Numbered from the stretch's first letter, positions 36,514 to 45,449 are shown. The stretch is DNA of 64,000 bases from Dinoroseobacter shibae DFL 12 = DSM 16493 (GCF_000018145.1 NC_009952.1:1736001-1800000); one strand, 5' to 3'. Notes: a model not told the origin generated them from the sequence alone. Numbers and translations: made by a program.

Positions 36514-37584
36514 ATGTCCAGAAACCTGACCACTCTCTGCGTTGCAACCACCCTGCTTGGTGGCACCGCCCTGGCGGATGTGCCGACCGTGGCCACCGAC
36601 ATCGCGCCGGTCCACGCCCTCGTGGCCCGCGTCATGGACGGCGTCGGCACCCCCACCCTGATCCTGCCCCCCGGCGCCTCGCCCCATGAATACAGCCTGC
36701 GCCCGTCCGAGGCCGCCGCGTTGCAGGACGCCGACCTCGTGTTCTGGATGGGCGCGGACCTCGCCCCCTGGATGGAAGACGCCGTCGCGACCCTCGCCAC
36801 CAACGCCCGTGTCACGACCCTGCTGGACGCCGAAGAGACCACCCTGCTGCCCTTCCGCGAGGGCGCCCTGTTCGAAGCCCACGATCATGATCATGGCGAC
36901 GAGGAGCATGACCACGCGAGCCATGACCATGACCATGACCATGACCACGCGGAACATGATAACGCGCACGACCACGACCATGATCACACGCACGACTCTT
37001 CGGAAAAGGCCGCCAGCCACGATCACGCCCATGACGATCACGACCACGAAACCCACGCCGGCCACGACCACGGCGAACACGACCCCCATGCCTGGCTCTC
37101 GCCGCAGAACGCCGCGGCCTGGCTGACCCTGATCGCCACACAACTCTCCACCGCCGACCCGGACAACGCCGCGACCTACTTCACCAACGCCACCGAGGGC
37201 CGCACCGAACTCGACGCCCTCTCGGCAGAGGTGGCAGAGATCCTCGCCCCCGCCCGCGGCGGCAGCTTCATCGTCTTCCACGACGCCTACCAGTATTTCG
37301 AAACCGCCTTCGACTTCCCCGCCTCCGGAGCGATCTCGCTCAGCGACGCTACCGATCCCAGCCCCGCCCGCATCGCCGAGATCCGCGACCGGGTCCGGGA
37401 CGAGGGGATTACCTGCGTGCTGGCCGAGCCGCAATTCAACGCCGGGCTGGTGGACACCGTGCTCGACGGCACCGAGGCCAGAACCGGCGTGATCGACCCG
37501 ATCGGGATCGACCTCACGCCCGGCCCCGACCTCTATCCGCAGCTGATCCGCAACATGGCCACGACGCTCGCGGGCTGCCTCTGA
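36514..37584 (+). CDS. znuA: Zinc ABC transporter substrate-binding protein
   Basis: The 356-residue periplasmic protein has a signal peptide (cut near residue 21, GTALA), then a TroA-like fold: TDIAPVHALVARVMDGVGTP, metal-binding His in GASPHEYSL, and HDPHAWLSP. Between residues 120 and 190 lies a very His/Asp-rich loop with about 25 His residues, which probably collects zinc. FHDAYQYFE and the C-terminal region IDPIGIDLTPG complete the second lobe. AAGGGGG precedes the ATG. Divergent from zur, it probably responds to the same Zur site. Confidence 0.96.
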   Translation: MSRNLTTLCVATTLLGGTALADVPTVATDIAPVHALVARVMDGVGTPTLILPPGASPHEYSLRPSEAAALQDADLVFWMGADLAPWMEDAVATLATNARVTTLLDAEETTLLPFREGALFEAHDHDHGDEEHDHASHDHDHDHDHAEHDNAHDHDHDHTHDSSEKAASHDHAHDDHDHETHAGHDHGEHDPHAWLSPQNAAAWLTLIATQLSTADPDNAATYFTNATEGRTELDALSAEVAEILAPARGGSFIVFHDAYQYFETAFDFPASGAISLSDATDPSPARIAEIRDRVRDEGITCVLAEPQFNAGLVDTVLDGTEARTGVIDPIGIDLTPGPDLYPQLIRNMATTLAGCL

Positions 37585-37612
37585 TCCGACCCACCGCAGG
37601 GACTGCACACCC

Positions 37613-37951
37613 ATGACCCGCAATCTCGGCCAGACCCACCTGCGCTGCCGCCGGCGGCGCGGGGATCCCATGGGCGACTATGACCGCCTGCCTGCGCATC
37701 TGCGCGCCTGGCTGGCGGGGGCCGCCCTGCCCTGGCGGCCCCGCTCGGTCCGCCGTGCCTATGCCAAGGCGCTGGCCCGCACCGGCGATCCGGACACGGC
37801 CTTGGCCGAACTGGACCGCCTGCAAGCCGTCCGCCTGGCCCAGGCCTCAACCGCCCCGGCTTCATCTGTGCAAAAATACTCCGGGGGAGTCGGGCATGCG
37901 ACGGGGGCAGCGCCCCCTATTCCGGCTCGAAATTCAGCGCCACACCATTGA
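37613..37951 (+). CDS. Small DUF6525-like protein, 3' end extended into the msrB terminator region
   Basis: This 112-residue protein begins with a basic run (HLRCRRRRGDPMGDYDRLP), then helices (AHLRAWLAGAALPWRPRSVRRAYAKALARTG) that fit the short DUF6525 family of Rhodobacteraceae, normally about 85-90 residues. The last 25 residues are of low quality (SSVQKYSGGVGHATGAAPPIPARN) and are encoded by the hairpin that ends msrB and by the msrB 3' end, overlapping it by 35 bases. The natural stop may have been lost and the frame now runs on. Function is unknown; it may be a nucleic-acid-binding protein by charge. Confidence 0.65.
   Translation: MTRNLGQTHLRCRRRRGDPMGDYDRLPAHLRAWLAGAALPWRPRSVRRAYAKALARTGDPDTALAELDRLQAVRLAQASTAPASSVQKYSGGVGHATGAAPPIPARNSAPHH
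37871..37890 (-). terminator. Rho-independent terminator of msrB (family C hairpin)
   Basis: Read on the minus strand, the stem ACTCC/GGAGT (37890-37886 with 37882-37878) with loop CCC is followed by ATTTTTG. It lies 27 bases after the msrB stop and inside the plus-strand DUF6525-like frame. The adjoining 22 bases (37860-37881) recur near 45450. Confidence 0.7.
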
Positions 37952-38306
37952 TGCAATACCGCAATCCCGTGGGCTGCGGCCCGTCCGGAAAGACATGGCC
38001 GAGATGGGCGTCGCAGCGATTGCAATGCACCTCCGTGCGGGTCATGAACCAGCTCTTGTCCACGCTCTCGCCCACCATCTCCTCGTCCAGCGGCTGAAAG
38101 AACGACGGCCATCCCGTGCCGCTCTCGAACTTGTGGGCCTGGTCGAACAGCGGCGCATCGCAGCACACGCAGCGATAGGTGCCGGGGTCCTTGGGGAAAT
38201 CCTCGTGGGTGCCCGCCCGCTCCGTGCCATGCTTGCGCGTCACCTTGTAGGCCAGATCGCTCAGCTGCGCCTTCCACTCTTCTTCGGATTTGACGACTTT
38301 TTCCAT
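37917..38306 (-). CDS. msrB: Peptide-methionine (R)-S-oxide reductase
   Basis: The 129-residue enzyme reduces methionine-R-sulfoxide in proteins. It carries zinc ligands C46/C49 (C-V-C-C) and C95/C98 (C-N-R-C), the GWPSFF motif, and catalytic C118 in RYCINGVALNF. No signal peptide is present, so it is cytoplasmic. An upstream in-frame ATG at 38366 would add 20 residues of poor conservation, and the chosen start is preceded by GGAGAC. It is divergent from the acyltransferase gene. Confidence 0.95.
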   Translation of the reverse strand: MEKVVKSEEEWKAQLSDLAYKVTRKHGTERAGTHEDFPKDPGTYRCVCCDAPLFDQAHKFESGTGWPSFFQPLDEEMVGESVDKSWFMTRTEVHCNRCDAHLGHVFPDGPQPTGLRYCINGVALNFEPE

Positions 38307-38425
38307 TTCGGTCTCCTGTGCCTGTCCGGGACCCGACCCCGCGTCTCGGCGGGGCACGAACATCATTGAAGGTCACGCCCATAGATATACTGTGCAGCCC
38401 AAGCGCCAAGACCCCGGAGGTGACG

Positions 38426-39166
38426 ATGCCGCGATTGACCAAGGGCCGCTACGCCGCGCGCCTGGCCGAGAGCCCGGCCGACATCGCCGCCTGCCAGCGC
38501 CTGCGCGGGCTTGCCTTCCACGGCCCCGACGCGCCGCCGGACGCCGATGCCTTCGACGCGGCCTGCCTGCATGTGATGGTCACCGACACCGGCGACGGGG
38601 CGCTGGTGGGTTGTTTCCGCCTGCTGCCGCTGGCCACCGGAGCCGAGATCGCGCGCAGCTATTCCGCGCAGTTCTACGAGCTCTCCGCGCTCCGCGAGTT
38701 CGACAAACCGATGGTGGAGCTGGGCCGCTTTTGCCTGCATCCCGACCGCCACGACCCGGACATCCTGCGCGTGGCCTGGGGCGCGATGACCGCCTATGTG
38801 GACGCCCATGGGGTCGGCATGCTCTTCGGCTGCTCGTCCTTCCAGGGCACCGATGGCGAGCTTTACCGCGACGCCTTCGCCCTGCTCACCGAACGCCACC
38901 TGGCCCCCTCGCGCTGGCTGCCGCGGGTGAAATCGCCCCGGGTGTTTCCCTTCGCCCAGGGCCTGGCCCGGGTGAAGCCGGACTTCAAGCGAGCGATGCG
39001 GGCCATGCCGCCGCTATTGCGGACCTACCTGCTCATGGGCGGCTGGGTCAGCGATCACGCCGTGGTCGACCGCGAGATGAACACCCTTCATGTCTTCACC
39101 GGGCTGGAGATCGGCGCCATCCCCCCCGCCCGCGCACGCCTCTTGCGCGCTACCGCGGCCGCTTAG
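38426..39166 (+). CDS. olsB: OlsB-like N-acyltransferase (ornithine lipid synthesis)
   Basis: The 246-residue protein is a GNAT-related acyltransferase of the autoinducer-synthase/OlsB type: GRYAARLAESPADIAACQRLRGLAF at the start, DALVGCFRLLP and ELGRFCLHPDRHDPDILRVAWGAMTAY in the core. OlsB transfers a 3-hydroxyacyl group from acyl carrier protein to ornithine to make lyso-ornithine lipid at the membrane. OlsA is not adjacent. GGAGG directly precedes the ATG. Some family members make other acyl-amino acid lipids. Confidence 0.82.
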   Translation: MPRLTKGRYAARLAESPADIAACQRLRGLAFHGPDAPPDADAFDAACLHVMVTDTGDGALVGCFRLLPLATGAEIARSYSAQFYELSALREFDKPMVELGRFCLHPDRHDPDILRVAWGAMTAYVDAHGVGMLFGCSSFQGTDGELYRDAFALLTERHLAPSRWLPRVKSPRVFPFAQGLARVKPDFKRAMRAMPPLLRTYLLMGGWVSDHAVVDREMNTLHVFTGLEIGAIPPARARLLRATAAA

Positions 39167-39172
39167 GCGCCC

Positions 39173-39952
39173 ATGCTGGGCTTTCTTCTGAAATCCCTCT
39201 TCTACGCAGGAAAGTCCGCGATAGACACACCCGAGCGGAAAGGCGCGCGCGGCGAACGCAAGGTGGCGGGCGCGCTTGCCCATGGGCTCGCGGCATCGGG
39301 CTACAAGACCCTGTCGAATCTGATTCTGCCCCTGGGCGACGCCACCACCCAGATAGACCATGTCGTCCTGTCACGCTTCGGGATATTCGTCATCGAAACC
39401 AAGAACATGTCCGGCTGGATCTTCGGAAGCGCCGAGCAAGCCAGATGGACCCAGGTTCACAAACGCAGCAGACGGAGCTTCCAGAACCCGCTGCGCCAGA
39501 ACCATGCCCATGTCCTCGCCGTTCAGGGCGCGTTGGGCATCTCATCGGACCGCGTGCACAACCTCGTCGTCTTCACCGGAGAGGCGCAGCCAAAGACGCC
39601 CATGCCGGACACGGTCTGCTGGGGGCTGAGGGCGCTCGGCAAACAGATCCGGCGCTTCCAGACCCCGGTCCTGTCCGAAGCCGAAGTCGATCGACACCAT
39701 GACACACTCCGGCGTCTCGACAGGGGGGACGAGGCAAGAGACGCGCATATCGCCGCGAACAGGGCGCGCCACGCAACCCTCAAGACCGGGCCACGAGGGA
39801 CCCGGCCCCCCGAGACGGGCGCAGCCGATACACCCTGCGCCTGCCCGCGCTGCGGCGCGGACATGGTCCAGCGCACCGCGCGCAAAACCGGAACCGCCTT
39901 CTGGGGGTGCCGGAGCTATCCCAAATGCCGCGGGACGCGCCCGATCCGGTGA
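39173..39952 (+). CDS. NERD-domain protein with C-terminal zinc ribbon
   Basis: The 259-residue protein has a hydrophobic N-terminus (LGFLLKSLFYAGKSA), then a NERD nuclease-related domain (ARGERKVAGAL; TTQIDHVVLSRFGIFVIETKNMSGWIFG, with the D-x-V and E-T-K catalytic-type residues of PD-(D/E)XK nucleases). The C-terminal 40 residues hold a topoisomerase-I-like zinc ribbon (CPRCGADM...FWGCRSYPKCRGTR). Such pairs are typical of restriction or repair-type proteins, but the role is unknown. It starts 6 bases after the acyltransferase stop and is likely co-transcribed. Confidence 0.85.
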   Translation: MLGFLLKSLFYAGKSAIDTPERKGARGERKVAGALAHGLAASGYKTLSNLILPLGDATTQIDHVVLSRFGIFVIETKNMSGWIFGSAEQARWTQVHKRSRRSFQNPLRQNHAHVLAVQGALGISSDRVHNLVVFTGEAQPKTPMPDTVCWGLRALGKQIRRFQTPVLSEAEVDRHHDTLRRLDRGDEARDAHIAANRARHATLKTGPRGTRPPETGAADTPCACPRCGADMVQRTARKTGTAFWGCRSYPKCRGTRPIR

Positions 39953-40151
39953 CACCTTCCAAGAGCCATGCGCGCACGAGGTTGAGTTGCGGAACCGCGT
40001 CGCTCTTTCTGGCGTTCCCGCGCCCGGACAAAAACCCTCTGTCACTGTACAGTTTGGCGGCGACGTTACTCGCCCGGTCCCACCGACCTGCCCCCGATCT
40101 TGCCAAGCCCCGGCGTTTCACGACACACTGACCCGGGGAAGGGACGAGACG

Positions 40152-40292
40152 ATGTGTTGGAGCGCATCTGCCTCCGTGGCCATGGTCGCCATCGGCGGTG
40201 CCGCGGTCGCCGCCACCGCCCTGCGGGGTGAGCCGAAGGCGATCTGGATCACGGTCGGGTTTTTCACGGTGATGGAGGGGCTGCAGGCCGCA
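40152..40292 (+). pseudogene. 5' fragment of a DUF5765-like membrane protein gene
   Basis: An ATG at 40152 starts MCWSASASVAMVAIGGAAVA, then about 27 residues of a hydrophobic pattern (EPKAIWITVGFFTVMEGLQ) that matches the N-terminal 47 residues of DUF5765 proteins, which are usually about 200 residues with several membrane helices. After about base 40292 the similarity stops and the frame runs on inside the antisense of the mscS 3' end. So only the first quarter remains; the rest is deleted. GAGACG lies before the ATG. It may be a dead gene or produce a short peptide. Confidence 0.55.
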
Positions 40293-40332
40293 TCAGGCAG
40301 ACACACCGCCCTCGCACCGCGGACAGGCGCGC

Positions 40333-41817
40333 TCAGCCTGCGGCCGGCGCGGGCTCTGCGGCGTCGTCCGGACCCGGGTCGTCGCGCCCCGGACCGCGCC
40401 CGGTGGAGGTCTGCCGCGCCAAGGGCAGCCCATCGACCGCCGCCGGCAACGATTTCGGCGCCATGTAGAGATGCATGTCGGTCTGCGGGAACGGGATCGA
40501 GATGTCCTTGGCATCGAACGCCTCTTTCACCGCGCGCTGCAGGTCCCAATAAACCGCCCAGTAATCGGTGGTTTTGGTCCAGGGCCGCACGATGAAGTTC
40601 ACGGCACTGTCGGCCAGTTCGTTCACGCGGATCACCGGGGCGGGATCCTTCAACACCAGGGGATGGCCCGAAACCACCTCCTCCAGAACGGCCTGGGCCT
40701 CCTGGATCGAATCGCCATAGCCGATGCCGAACACCATATCGACCCGGCGAGTATCGGACGCCGTGACGTTGGTGATGACATCGCCCCAGACCTTGGAGTT
40801 CGGGATCACGATGATCTGGTTGTCCGGCGTCACGATCTGGGTCGAGACGATAGAGACGTTCTTCACCGTCCCGCCAAGACCCGCGACATCGACATAATCC
40901 CCCTCATCGAAGGGACGGTTGATCATGATCATCACGCCCGCCGCCAGGTTGCTCAGGGTCTCCTGCATGGCAAAGGCCAGGATGAAGGCACCACCGCCGA
41001 ACAGCGCGAAGAGCGGCGTGATGTCCACACCCAGCGAAGACAGGACCACCATCAACCCCACCGCAATGGTCAGCCAATAGACAATCGTCGCCAGGAACGC
41101 CTGCAACAGCTTGGACAAGTTCGGTAACTTCCCGAACATCCGCCGGGCATACCCCCGCACGATCCGGGCCACGAGCAGCAGCGCGAATATCGCGCCGCCG
41201 ATCACCGCGATGCGGATCGCCAATTGCACGCCGCCATCGCGCGCAACCGCCCAGCTCAACGCGCCTTCGGCCAGCGTCCGCCAATCCGCCTCCTGCTTTT
41301 CCTGAACGACGATGGAGGATCGATAGGCCCGGTAGGTTTCCACCGTCGCCGGGTCCCCGCCCTTGCGCGCCAGATTGCTCACGACTTCCGAGAAGCGATC
41401 GAACCCGGCATTGCGTGTCTCCGTCAACGCGACAACGCGGGCCCGGGCGGCCTCCTGCTCCTGCGTCGGCAGACGCTCCAGCGCAAGCGATTCATCGACC
41501 ACCGCCTGGGTTTGTCCGGCCACGATCCCCTGCCACGCAGCGGCAAGCTCCGTAAGCTGATCGACCGTCAGCGGCAGCAGCCGCAGGCGCAGCTCCTCGA
41601 TTTCGAGTGTCGGATCGTCGAGACCCGCAGGATAGGCCGGCGCGTTGTCCTCGGGCGGCGCGGCCTCGGCATCCTCTTGTGCCGACACCTCGGCCGGGGC
41701 GGGGTCGGCGGACTGGGCGAACGCCCCGCCGACCGACACCACGACCAGAACGGCCAGCGCAAGCATCATGCAGCCAAAGCGTTTCCGAAAACTCATAATC
41801 CTGACGCGCGCGGCCAT
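40333..41817 (-). CDS. MscS-family mechanosensitive ion channel
   Basis: The 494-residue protein has a signal peptide (LALAVLVVVSVGGAFAQ), a periplasmic helical region (residues 40-180) with coiled-coil character, then three to four membrane helices and the MscS core: FGGGAFILAFAMQETLSNLAAGVMIMINRPFDEGDYVDVAGLGGTV and the beta domain VIPNSKVWGDVITNVT. It opens under membrane tension and releases solutes. GAGGGGGTAGG precedes the ATG at 41817; a second start at 41796 is possible. The Pro/Asp-rich C-terminal tail is non-conserved. Confidence 0.9.
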   Translation of the reverse strand: MAARVRIMSFRKRFGCMMLALAVLVVVSVGGAFAQSADPAPAEVSAQEDAEAAPPEDNAPAYPAGLDDPTLEIEELRLRLLPLTVDQLTELAAAWQGIVAGQTQAVVDESLALERLPTQEQEAARARVVALTETRNAGFDRFSEVVSNLARKGGDPATVETYRAYRSSIVVQEKQEADWRTLAEGALSWAVARDGGVQLAIRIAVIGGAIFALLLVARIVRGYARRMFGKLPNLSKLLQAFLATIVYWLTIAVGLMVVLSSLGVDITPLFALFGGGAFILAFAMQETLSNLAAGVMIMINRPFDEGDYVDVAGLGGTVKNVSIVSTQIVTPDNQIIVIPNSKVWGDVITNVTASDTRRVDMVFGIGYGDSIQEAQAVLEEVVSGHPLVLKDPAPVIRVNELADSAVNFIVRPWTKTTDYWAVYWDLQRAVKEAFDAKDISIPFPQTDMHLYMAPKSLPAAVDGLPLARQTSTGRGPGRDDPGPDDAAEPAPAAG

Positions 41818-42047
41818 GGCACCTACCCCCTCACTTTTCCGCGGCCCAGCTACACGCACACCGGTGGGGAGACAACCCAACACGCCCCGCAACACCTGCA
41901 GAACGCTCCAATCCTGCCTCCTCCCGGCAAAAACCGCCATGCGGCGCCCAACCGCCCTCCCCGCCCCCGACGAAAAGCGCGCCGAGACCGGCAAAGAAAA
42001 AAGCGCCCCCGGGCCGGAGGCGCTTTCAAAGTCTCGGCAAAGCCGGC

Positions 42048-42410
42048 TCAGGCGTTGGCTTCGCGGATCTTGTCGGCGGCTTCCTTGTTGTAGGACACCG
42101 CGTTGGTCTCGAACATCTGGTCCAGTTCGCCCGACAGGGTCATCTCGGTGATGATATCGCAGCCGCCGACGAACTCGCCCTTGACGTAAAGCTGCGGGAT
42201 GGTCGGCCAGTCGGAATAGTCCTTGATCCCCTGCCGGATTTCCTCGTCCGCCAGCACGTTCACATCCGTGTATTCGACCCCCATGAAATTCAGAACCCCG
42301 GCCACCCGGCTCGAGAATCCGCATTGCGGCATTGTCTTGGTGCCCTTCATGAACAGAACAACATCGTTCTTGGTCACGGTCTCCTTGATACGCTCGTTTG
42401 CGTCACTCAT
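42048..42410 (-). CDS. grxD: Monothiol glutaredoxin, CGFS type
   Basis: The 120-residue protein has the active-site C30-G-F-S in [10 protein letters not shown] and the glutathione-binding [23 protein letters not shown] glutaredoxins bind [2Fe-2S] with glutathione and deliver it. The bolA gene two genes upstream encodes the classical partner. The start at 42410 lies 8 bases inside the small membrane gene and is preferred over an upstream in-frame ATG at 42452. It ends the unit bolA-small membrane gene-grxD. Confidence 0.96.
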   Translation of the reverse strand: MSDANERIKETVTKNDVVLFMKGTKTMPQCGFSSRVAGVLNFMGVEYTDVNVLADEEIRQGIKDYSDWPTIPQLYVKGEFVGGCDIITEMTLSGELDQMFETNAVSYNKEAADKIREANA

Positions 42411-42669
42411 GGTCTTTTCCTTTGGCATGATGAGGCACGAAGGATCGTGCATATTCCTGCGGGTCCTTCGGGACCCGGATTATGGAAGAGTGGCCGCCGC
42501 CCGGCCCGCCGGAGTGGTAATTCGCCTCGATCTCGGTATAGCCCTCGCCGGGGGCGGTGCCCCGCTCCTGCGGGAACCGCTTTTCGTACCATACCACCCA
42601 GACCGCACGCGCCAGAAGCACCGCAAGCAGCGCCCCCGAGAGCAGCACGATGGGCGTGGTCCAGGCCAT
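42403..42669 (-). CDS. Small single-pass membrane protein
   Basis: The 88-residue protein has one N-terminal helix (residues 5-28, [23 protein letters not shown]), then a short Gly/His-containing soluble part ([28 protein letters not shown]). It is conserved in position between bolA and grxD in many Rhodobacteraceae genomes as I recall, though I do not know a function. Its ATG overlaps the bolA stop by 1 base and its stop lies 8 bases inside grxD, so expression is coupled with iron-sulfur handling. Confidence 0.75.
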   Translation of the reverse strand: MAWTTPIVLLSGALLAVLLARAVWVVWYEKRFPQERGTAPGEGYTEIEANYHSGGPGGGHSSIIRVPKDPQEYARSFVPHHAKGKDHE

Positions 42670-42902
42670 CAGGGCGCCTTCGTGGTCAGCGCCAGCGCGT
42701 GCAACTCGCCCGCGGGCCCGTCCATCTTGCCCTTGAGCGCCGCATAGACCGCGCGCTGCTGCTGCACCCGGTTCTTGCCGCGAAAGCTCTCGTCGACGAC
42801 CATCGCGGACATGTGCACCCCGTCATCCCCTTCGACGACGATCTGGGCGTTGGGGAAACTCTCGCGCAGAAGCGCTTCGATTTCATCGGCCTGCATCGGC
42901 AT
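42669..42902 (-). CDS. bolA: BolA family protein
   Basis: The 77-residue protein has the BolA class fold: MPMQADEIEALLRESFPNAQIVVEGDD, then VHMSAMVVDESFRGKNRVQQQRAVYAALKG with the conserved F-x-G-K/R-x3-Q-x-x-V. It binds [2Fe-2S] together with CGFS glutaredoxin GrxD, encoded two genes away, and acts in Fe-S trafficking. Starts at 42902 and 42896 are both possible. It heads the unit. Confidence 0.93.
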   Translation of the reverse strand: MPMQADEIEALLRESFPNAQIVVEGDDGVHMSAMVVDESFRGKNRVQQQRAVYAALKGKMDGPAGELHALALTTKAP

Positions 42903-43000
42903 GGGCGAATTCCTGATTATTCCGTATGGGTATAGTAAGCCTCCCGCCCCGGTGCTGCAAGCCGCTCAAGGGCGCGACATGGGTGCCCCGGCGCAGGGCC

Positions 43001-45172
43001 TCAGCCCAGTTGCGCGGCAAAGGCACCACGATAGAGCGTGCTCAACTCCGCAAGCGGCGCGCTGCTGGCGCCGAGGCTCACCTGCTCGCCGCCGAACCGG
43101 CCGACGCTGGCCACGGGCACGCCCGCCCGCCCCGCCGCGACCATGATCGCCTCGGCCGCATCGAACCCGCAGGCCACGATGTAACGCCCCTGGTCCTCCC
43201 CGAACAGCTGCGCCATGTCCGCCTCGTCCAGGCTGACGCCGAGCCCGGCCGCCTCCGCCATCTCGAACGCCGCGAGCGCCAGCCCGCCATCCGACAGGTC
43301 CGTACAGGCCCCGATCCACTCCCGCACCTCGAGAATCAGCTCGCCCGCCGCGCGCTCGGCGTCCAGGTCCACAGGCGGCGCATCGCCCTCCTCGCGGTTG
43401 AACACCTCGGCCAGCAGCGCCGATTGGCCCAGATGCCCCTCGCCCGCCCCGATCAGCAGCAAAATATCCCCCGCCCGGGGCTGGCCCATGATGGCCTCGT
43501 CCACATGGTCGATGAGCCCCACCGCCCCGATGGTGGGCGTCGGCAGGATGCCCTGACCGTCGGTTTCGTTATACAGGCTGACATTGCCCGACACGATCGG
43601 CATGTCGAGCGCCGCGCAGGCCTCCCCGATCCCCTGCAACGCGCCGACGAACTGGCCCATGATCTCGGGTTTTTCGGGGTTGCCGAAATTCAGGTTGTCG
43701 GTGGTCGCAAGCGGACGCGCCCCCACCGCGATCAAGTTGCGATAGGCCTCCGCCACCGCCTGCCGCCCGCCCTGCACCGGGTTCGCCCGCACGTAGCGCG
43801 GGGTCACATCGCTGGTGAAGGCCAACGCCTTGTCGGTCCCGTGCACCCGCACGATCCCCGCGCCAAGACCGGGCGTGCGCAGCGTGTCGGCCATGACCTG
43901 TGTGTCGTACTGCTCCCAGACCCAGTGCTTGCGCGCATAGTTGGGGCTGGCCAGCAGCGCCTTGAGCCCGTCGATCGGGTCCACCGCGGGCACCGGGTCG
44001 AGCGGCGCGGCCTCGGGCGTCGGCACCCAGGGCCGGTCGTATTCCGGCGCGCTCGATGCAAGTTTCGACAGGGGCAGGTCCGCCTTGGTCTCGCCGTGAT
44101 GCACGATCAGGAACCGGTCCTCGGCAATCGTCTCGCCCACGATGGCGAAATCCAGGTCCCACTTGTCGAACACCGCCTTGGCCTCGGCCTCCAACGCCGG
44201 GTTCAGCACCATGAGCATGCGCTCCTGGCTCTCCGACAGCATCATCTCGTAGGCGGTCATGGCGGTCTCGCGCACCGGCACCTTCTCAAGGTCCAGCCGT
44301 ATGCCGAGCCCGCCCTTGTCGCCCATCTCCACCGCCGAACAGGTCAGCCCCGCCGCCCCCATGTCCTGGATCGAGATCACCGCCCCCGTGGCCATCAGCT
44401 CCAGGCAAGCCTCCATCAGCCGCTTTTCCGTGAACGGGTCGCCCACCTGCACCGTGGGGCGCTTCTCCTCGATGGTGTCGTCGAACTCCGCACTGGCCAT
44501 GGTGGCCCCACCGACCCCGTCGCGTCCCGTCTTGGCGCCAAGATAGACCACCGGCATCCCCACGCCGGAGGCCGCCGAGTAGAAGATCTTGTCCGCGTCC
44601 GCGAGCCCCGCGGCAAAGGCGTTGACCAGGCAGTTGCCGTTATAGGCCGGATGAAACCGCACCTCGCCGCCCACCGTGGGCACGCCGAAACAGTTGCCAT
44701 ACCCGCCGATCCCCTCGACCACGCCCGCGACCAGCGACCGGGTCTTGGGGTGCGACACCTCGCCGAAACTCAGGGCGTTCATCGCCGCGATGGGCCGCGC
44801 GCCCATGGTGAACACATCGCGCAGGATGCCGCCCACGCCCGTGGCCGCCCCCTGATAGGGCTCGATATAGGAAGGGTGATTGTGGCTCTCCATCTTGAAG
44901 ACCACCGCCTGGCCGTCGCCGATATCGACCACACCCGCGTTCTCGCCCGGTCCACAAATGACCTGAGGCCCCTCGGTCGGCAGCTTGCGCAGATGGATCT
45001 TGGAGGATTTGTAGGAACAATGCTCGTTCCACATGGCCGAGAAAATGCCCAGCTCGGTGAAGCTCGGCTCGCGCCCGATGATCTCCAGGATACGCGCGTA
45101 TTCTTCGGGCTTCAGCCCGTGGGCGGCGATCAGGTCGGGCGTGATGGCAGGCTCGGTGATGGATGCGGGCAT
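43001..45172 (-). CDS. purL: Phosphoribosylformylglycinamidine synthase subunit PurL
   Basis: The 723-residue enzyme converts formylglycinamide ribotide to formylglycinamidine ribotide using ATP and glutamine with PurS and PurQ. Length is that of the small multi-subunit form. Motifs: [20 protein letters not shown] near residue 47, [25 protein letters not shown], and [16 protein letters not shown] in the first AIRS-like domain, with a second half that repeats the fold. The ATG at 45172 is at the expected start of homology; upstream in-frame codons fall in a palindrome-rich spacer. Confidence 0.96.
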   Translation of the reverse strand: MPASITEPAITPDLIAAHGLKPEEYARILEIIGREPSFTELGIFSAMWNEHCSYKSSKIHLRKLPTEGPQVICGPGENAGVVDIGDGQAVVFKMESHNHPSYIEPYQGAATGVGGILRDVFTMGARPIAAMNALSFGEVSHPKTRSLVAGVVEGIGGYGNCFGVPTVGGEVRFHPAYNGNCLVNAFAAGLADADKIFYSAASGVGMPVVYLGAKTGRDGVGGATMASAEFDDTIEEKRPTVQVGDPFTEKRLMEACLELMATGAVISIQDMGAAGLTCSAVEMGDKGGLGIRLDLEKVPVRETAMTAYEMMLSESQERMLMVLNPALEAEAKAVFDKWDLDFAIVGETIAEDRFLIVHHGETKADLPLSKLASSAPEYDRPWVPTPEAAPLDPVPAVDPIDGLKALLASPNYARKHWVWEQYDTQVMADTLRTPGLGAGIVRVHGTDKALAFTSDVTPRYVRANPVQGGRQAVAEAYRNLIAVGARPLATTDNLNFGNPEKPEIMGQFVGALQGIGEACAALDMPIVSGNVSLYNETDGQGILPTPTIGAVGLIDHVDEAIMGQPRAGDILLLIGAGEGHLGQSALLAEVFNREEGDAPPVDLDAERAAGELILEVREWIGACTDLSDGGLALAAFEMAEAAGLGVSLDEADMAQLFGEDQGRYIVACGFDAAEAIMVAAGRAGVPVASVGRFGGEQVSLGASSAPLAELSTLYRGAFAAQLG

Positions 45173-45258
45173 GGATGCGGGGTCCTCTGGCGTCTGTTGG
45201 CGCGTATCTACGCCAAGCCCCGGACGGGGAAAAGATGCGAAACGGCGACACCCGGCGT

Positions 45259-45282
45259 CCAAGCGGTTTCGAAACCGCTTGG
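45259..45282. repeat. Perfect palindrome, family B copy 1
   Basis: A 24-bp perfect palindrome with half-site CCAAGCGGTTTC. It has no loop and no T-tract, so it looks like a protein-binding or dispersed repeat sequence rather than a terminator. Confidence 0.8.
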
Positions 45283-45370
45283 AATGCGCCCGGATGGCCA
45301 CCCAAGGGGCACAAAGCGCAGCGTTCGGCTTGCCGCAACATCCCCACCGCGCGCCCGGGTCGCGCCGGGT

Positions 45371-45394
45371 CCAAGCGGTTTCGAAACCGCTTGC
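45371..45394. repeat. Perfect palindrome, family B copy 2
   Basis: Same sequence as at 45259-45282 for 23 of 24 bases (last base C instead of G), 112 bases downstream. The inner 22 bases are a perfect palindrome. Confidence 0.8.
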
Positions 45395-45413
45395 CGCACC
45401 CCGCCTCGAATAG

Positions 45414-45449
45414 GGCGCCAGCGGCGATCTGGCGCCGTGAGTATTTTTG
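45414..45449 (+). promoter_or_regulatory. Hairpin with T-run in the leader of the ABC-F gene (possible attenuator; family C-like tail)
   Basis: Stem GGCGCCA/TGGCGCC (45414-45420 with 45430-45436) and loop of 9 bases, then GTGAGTATTTTTG. No plus-strand gene ends upstream, so a terminator here would act on the ABC-F message itself. The segment after the stem (45439-45460) matches the reverse complement of 37860-37881 except for one base. Confidence 0.45.

Noticed and set aside
36886-37090. Tandem repeat of CATGACCATGAC units
   Set aside because: It encodes the His/Asp-rich zinc loop of ZnuA in frame, so it is a protein feature rather than a separate DNA repeat.
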